DNA of 55,367 nt, taken from assembly GCA_016874035.1 (NCBI GenBank), contig VGVM01000010.1, forward strand, positions 1 through 55,367, read 5' to 3'. Source of the stretch: Gemmatimonadota bacterium. GTDB taxonomy: Bacteria > Gemmatimonadota > Gemmatimonadetes > Gemmatimonadales > Gemmatimonadaceae. Numbering within the stretch: position 1 is the stretch's first letter; each line of letters starts with the position of its first letter. Position numbers and translations under genes: made by a program. Of the stretch, positions 53,771-55,367 are shown one piece after another. The notes under the pieces are model-generated. The model had not been told where the DNA came from. It worked only from the letters and a program-made list of their open reading frames with translations, and did not search any database.

Positions 53771-55367
53771 ATGAAAGCACGTCACCCGCACGCCCCCGTG
53801 AACCATGGGCCAATCACGCCCATGCACCGCGGACCTCAGGCCGTTACCCAGCAAGGCATCGGCAACATCGCGCACGCACCGAACGCGGCGCTCCTCATCG
53901 ATTTTGACAACGTCACGATGGGCATTCGTTCGGACCTCGGACACGAGCTCCGCAACCTGCTCGGCTCCGACATCATCAAGGGCAAGGTTGCCGTCCAGCG
54001 CGCCTATGCCGACTGGCGGCGCTACCCGCAGTACATCGTGCCACTCGCCGAGTCCTCGATCGACATGATCATGGCGCCGGCGTACGGCTCGTCGAAGAAG
54101 AACGCGACGGACATCCGCCTCGCCATTGACGCGATCGAGCTGGTCTTTACGCGCCCCGAGATCGGGACCTTCATCCTGCTGTCCGGTGACTCCGACTTCT
54201 CGAGCCTCGTGATGAAGCTCAAGGAATACGGCAAGTACGTGATCGGCGTCGGCATTCGCGAATCGTCGTCCGACCTGCTCGTCCAGAACTGCGACGAGTA
54301 CTACAGCTACAACGCGCTCGCCGGGCTGGTGAAGTCGGGCGAGGGCGATTCCGTCCGTCGCTGGGATCCATGGGAACTCGTCACCGAAGCGGTGACGCGC
54401 ATGCAGCAGAACCACGACGTCATGCGGTCCGACCGGCTCAAGCAGGTCATGCAGGAGATTGACGCAAGCTTCGACGAAAAGGACGTGAACATGTCCAAGT
54501 TCTCGAAGTTCTGCACCGAGGCGGCGCGCCGCGGCCTGCTCAAGGTCACCAAGCTCGACAACGGCCAGTACGAAGTGGCGCCGGCCGACGGCGAACGCGA
54601 GTCCTCGCGCGCCAGTGCGCGTCCGGCTGCAAGGAACGCCGAAGCCGCTCCCGCGACCACTGGCGGCGACAGCGCGGGCGCCGAGGCGTCAGCTGAGGGC
54701 GCTGAAGCACCTGAGGGCGAAGCTGGGTCGGACCGTGAAGGCCGCCCGCGTCGCACCCGCCGCGGAGGCCGTGGGCGCAAGCGGCCCGCATCCGCCGGCG
54801 CAGGTGACGCCGCTACGGTCGCATCTGAGACGGTTGCAGCCGGCAGCGACGCTGCAGGCGACGCCGGGGCTCCGGATGGCGTCGTGCTCGATGCACCGGC
54901 CAACACGTTCAGCGGCGCGCCCGACGACGCCCAAGCCGTTCCGGCACCCGCACCCCGCGCGGCTCGCGTTGCGCAGGACGATGACCCGATCGGACAGTCC
55001 GGGCTCCGGCTCACGCGCGACGAGGCGATGGCGCTGGTCCGGGAAGCCGTGGTGGCTGCGACGACCGGCGACGAAGCGGTCAGCGATTCGGTGATCCGCG
55101 AGCGCGCGTTTGCGATCCTCGGCAGGGACAGCGAAAGCCTCAGCCGACGGAACTTCGCGCGCATCCTGCGCGACGCGCACGATGCCGACATCGTGGACCT
55201 GCGGCGTCGTGGCGATGGGTTTGAAGTCGCGCGACCCGTCGAGGCACCGCCGGTCGCCGCACAGCTCACGGTTCACGAGGAGGCGGCGAAGGCCGCTGAG
55301 CCGGGCGAACCAGCCGCACCGCCGGCGCCGCGTGGCATGGGCCCGCGAGGCGCGCCGGTTCGCGGGG
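53771..55367 (+). CDS. NYN-domain protein with two OST-HTH/LOTUS domains (continues past right edge)
   Basis: At least 532 residues, open to the window end. A NYN/LabA-type PIN-like nuclease domain spans about 35-175: ALLIDFDNVT, ADWRRYPQY, KKNATDIRLAIDAIEL and LLSGDSDFSSLVMKLKEYGK have the conserved Asp residues. A first LOTUS/OST-HTH domain is at about 195-275 (WELVTEAVTRMQQNHDVMRS to GLLKVTKLDNGQYEV). A Glu/Ala/Gly- and Arg-rich low-complexity linker (GRPRRTRRGGRGRKRP) follows, then a second LOTUS domain about 415-485 (LTRDEAMALVREAVVAA, FARILRDAHDADIVDLRRR). LOTUS domains bind RNA, so an RNA-processing enzyme is likely. The stop lies outside. Confidence 0.9.
   Translation, partial: MKARHPHAPVNHGPITPMHRGPQAVTQQGIGNIAHAPNAALLIDFDNVTMGIRSDLGHELRNLLGSDIIKGKVAVQRAYADWRRYPQYIVPLAESSIDMIMAPAYGSSKKNATDIRLAIDAIELVFTRPEIGTFILLSGDSDFSSLVMKLKEYGKYVIGVGIRESSSDLLVQNCDEYYSYNALAGLVKSGEGDSVRRWDPWELVTEAVTRMQQNHDVMRSDRLKQVMQEIDASFDEKDVNMSKFSKFCTEAARRGLLKVTKLDNGQYEVAPADGERESSRASARPAARNAEAAPATTGGDSAGAEASAEGAEAPEGEAGSDREGRPRRTRRGGRGRKRPASAGAGDAATVASETVAAGSDAAGDAGAPDGVVLDAPANTFSGAPDDAQAVPAPAPRAARVAQDDDPIGQSGLRLTRDEAMALVREAVVAATTGDEAVSDSVIRERAFAILGRDSESLSRRNFARILRDAHDADIVDLRRRGDGFEVARPVEAPPVAAQLTVHEEAAKAAEPGEPAAPPAPRGMGPRGAPVRG

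Overview
This 55.4 kb window is GC-rich, densely coded chromosomal DNA with no rRNA, tRNA or CRISPR array that I can see. Several features point to a member of the Gemmatimonadota (FCB superphylum): a PorX-type response regulator fused to an alkaline-phosphatase/PglZ domain, an M14 peptidase ending in a type IX secretion-type C-terminal sorting domain, a DUF5916 outer-membrane protein, an RCC1-repeat lipoprotein, many outer-membrane functions (Lgt, MsbA, lipid A-type acyltransferase, Omp85-like barrel), and a recurrent TAnnTTTG-like promoter element resembling the Bacteroidota -7 box. The phylum is inferred from gene content and was not tested by phylogeny.

Layout. 1-4.8 kb: the tail of an IS5-like transposase abuts a multi-PAS/GAF histidine kinase, followed by an AAA+ response regulator without GAFTGA and a 58-residue zinc-ribbon protein. 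4.8-15.8 kb: P1 peptidase, DUF6941-like protein (reverse), DMT exporter, HAD phosphatase, an unusual M14 carboxypeptidase ORF, AcpS, a cytochrome c-FTR1 iron permease and a DUF5916 protein. 15.85-20.4 kb (reverse): rsmB-rpe-tlpA-like-tsaD-lgt. 20.6-22.8 kb: RCC1/Ig-like lipoprotein. 22.9-30.0 kb (reverse): a nine-gene run yebC-ruvC-ruvA-ruvB-queA-tgt-yajC-def-fmt. 30.1-34.05 kb (reverse): a small unknown protein, then a DnaB-like ATPase, a CsgG/TPR protein and a beta-barrel protein. 34.1-39.6 kb: porX-like gene, msbA-like ABC exporter, lipid A-type acyltransferase, class V aminotransferase. 39.6-42.8 kb (reverse): tyrS and a Ser/Thr kinase. 42.9-48.0 kb: PBP1A, amidohydrolase, branched-chain aminotransferase, HNH endonuclease. 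48.0-53.4 kb (reverse): NtrY-like kinase, 34-residue micro-ORF, sigma54-type regulator, then a bactofilin-like/Omp85-like fusion and a DUF4390 protein. 53.8 kb to the end: a NYN-LOTUS RNA-associated protein that runs off the window.

Functional themes are envelope construction and secretion, translation and tRNA maturation, Holliday-junction processing and signal transduction. Junctions are very tight: many 1-4 nt ATGA/GTGA-type overlaps, and two convergent gene pairs share a CTAG palindrome as both stop codons. Many transcription units begin with a TAnnTT(T/C)n element only 4-8 nt before the start codon and no Shine-Dalgarno sequence, which suggests widespread leaderless mRNAs. Start codons were chosen from translation context, overlaps and these elements; alternatives are given where relevant.
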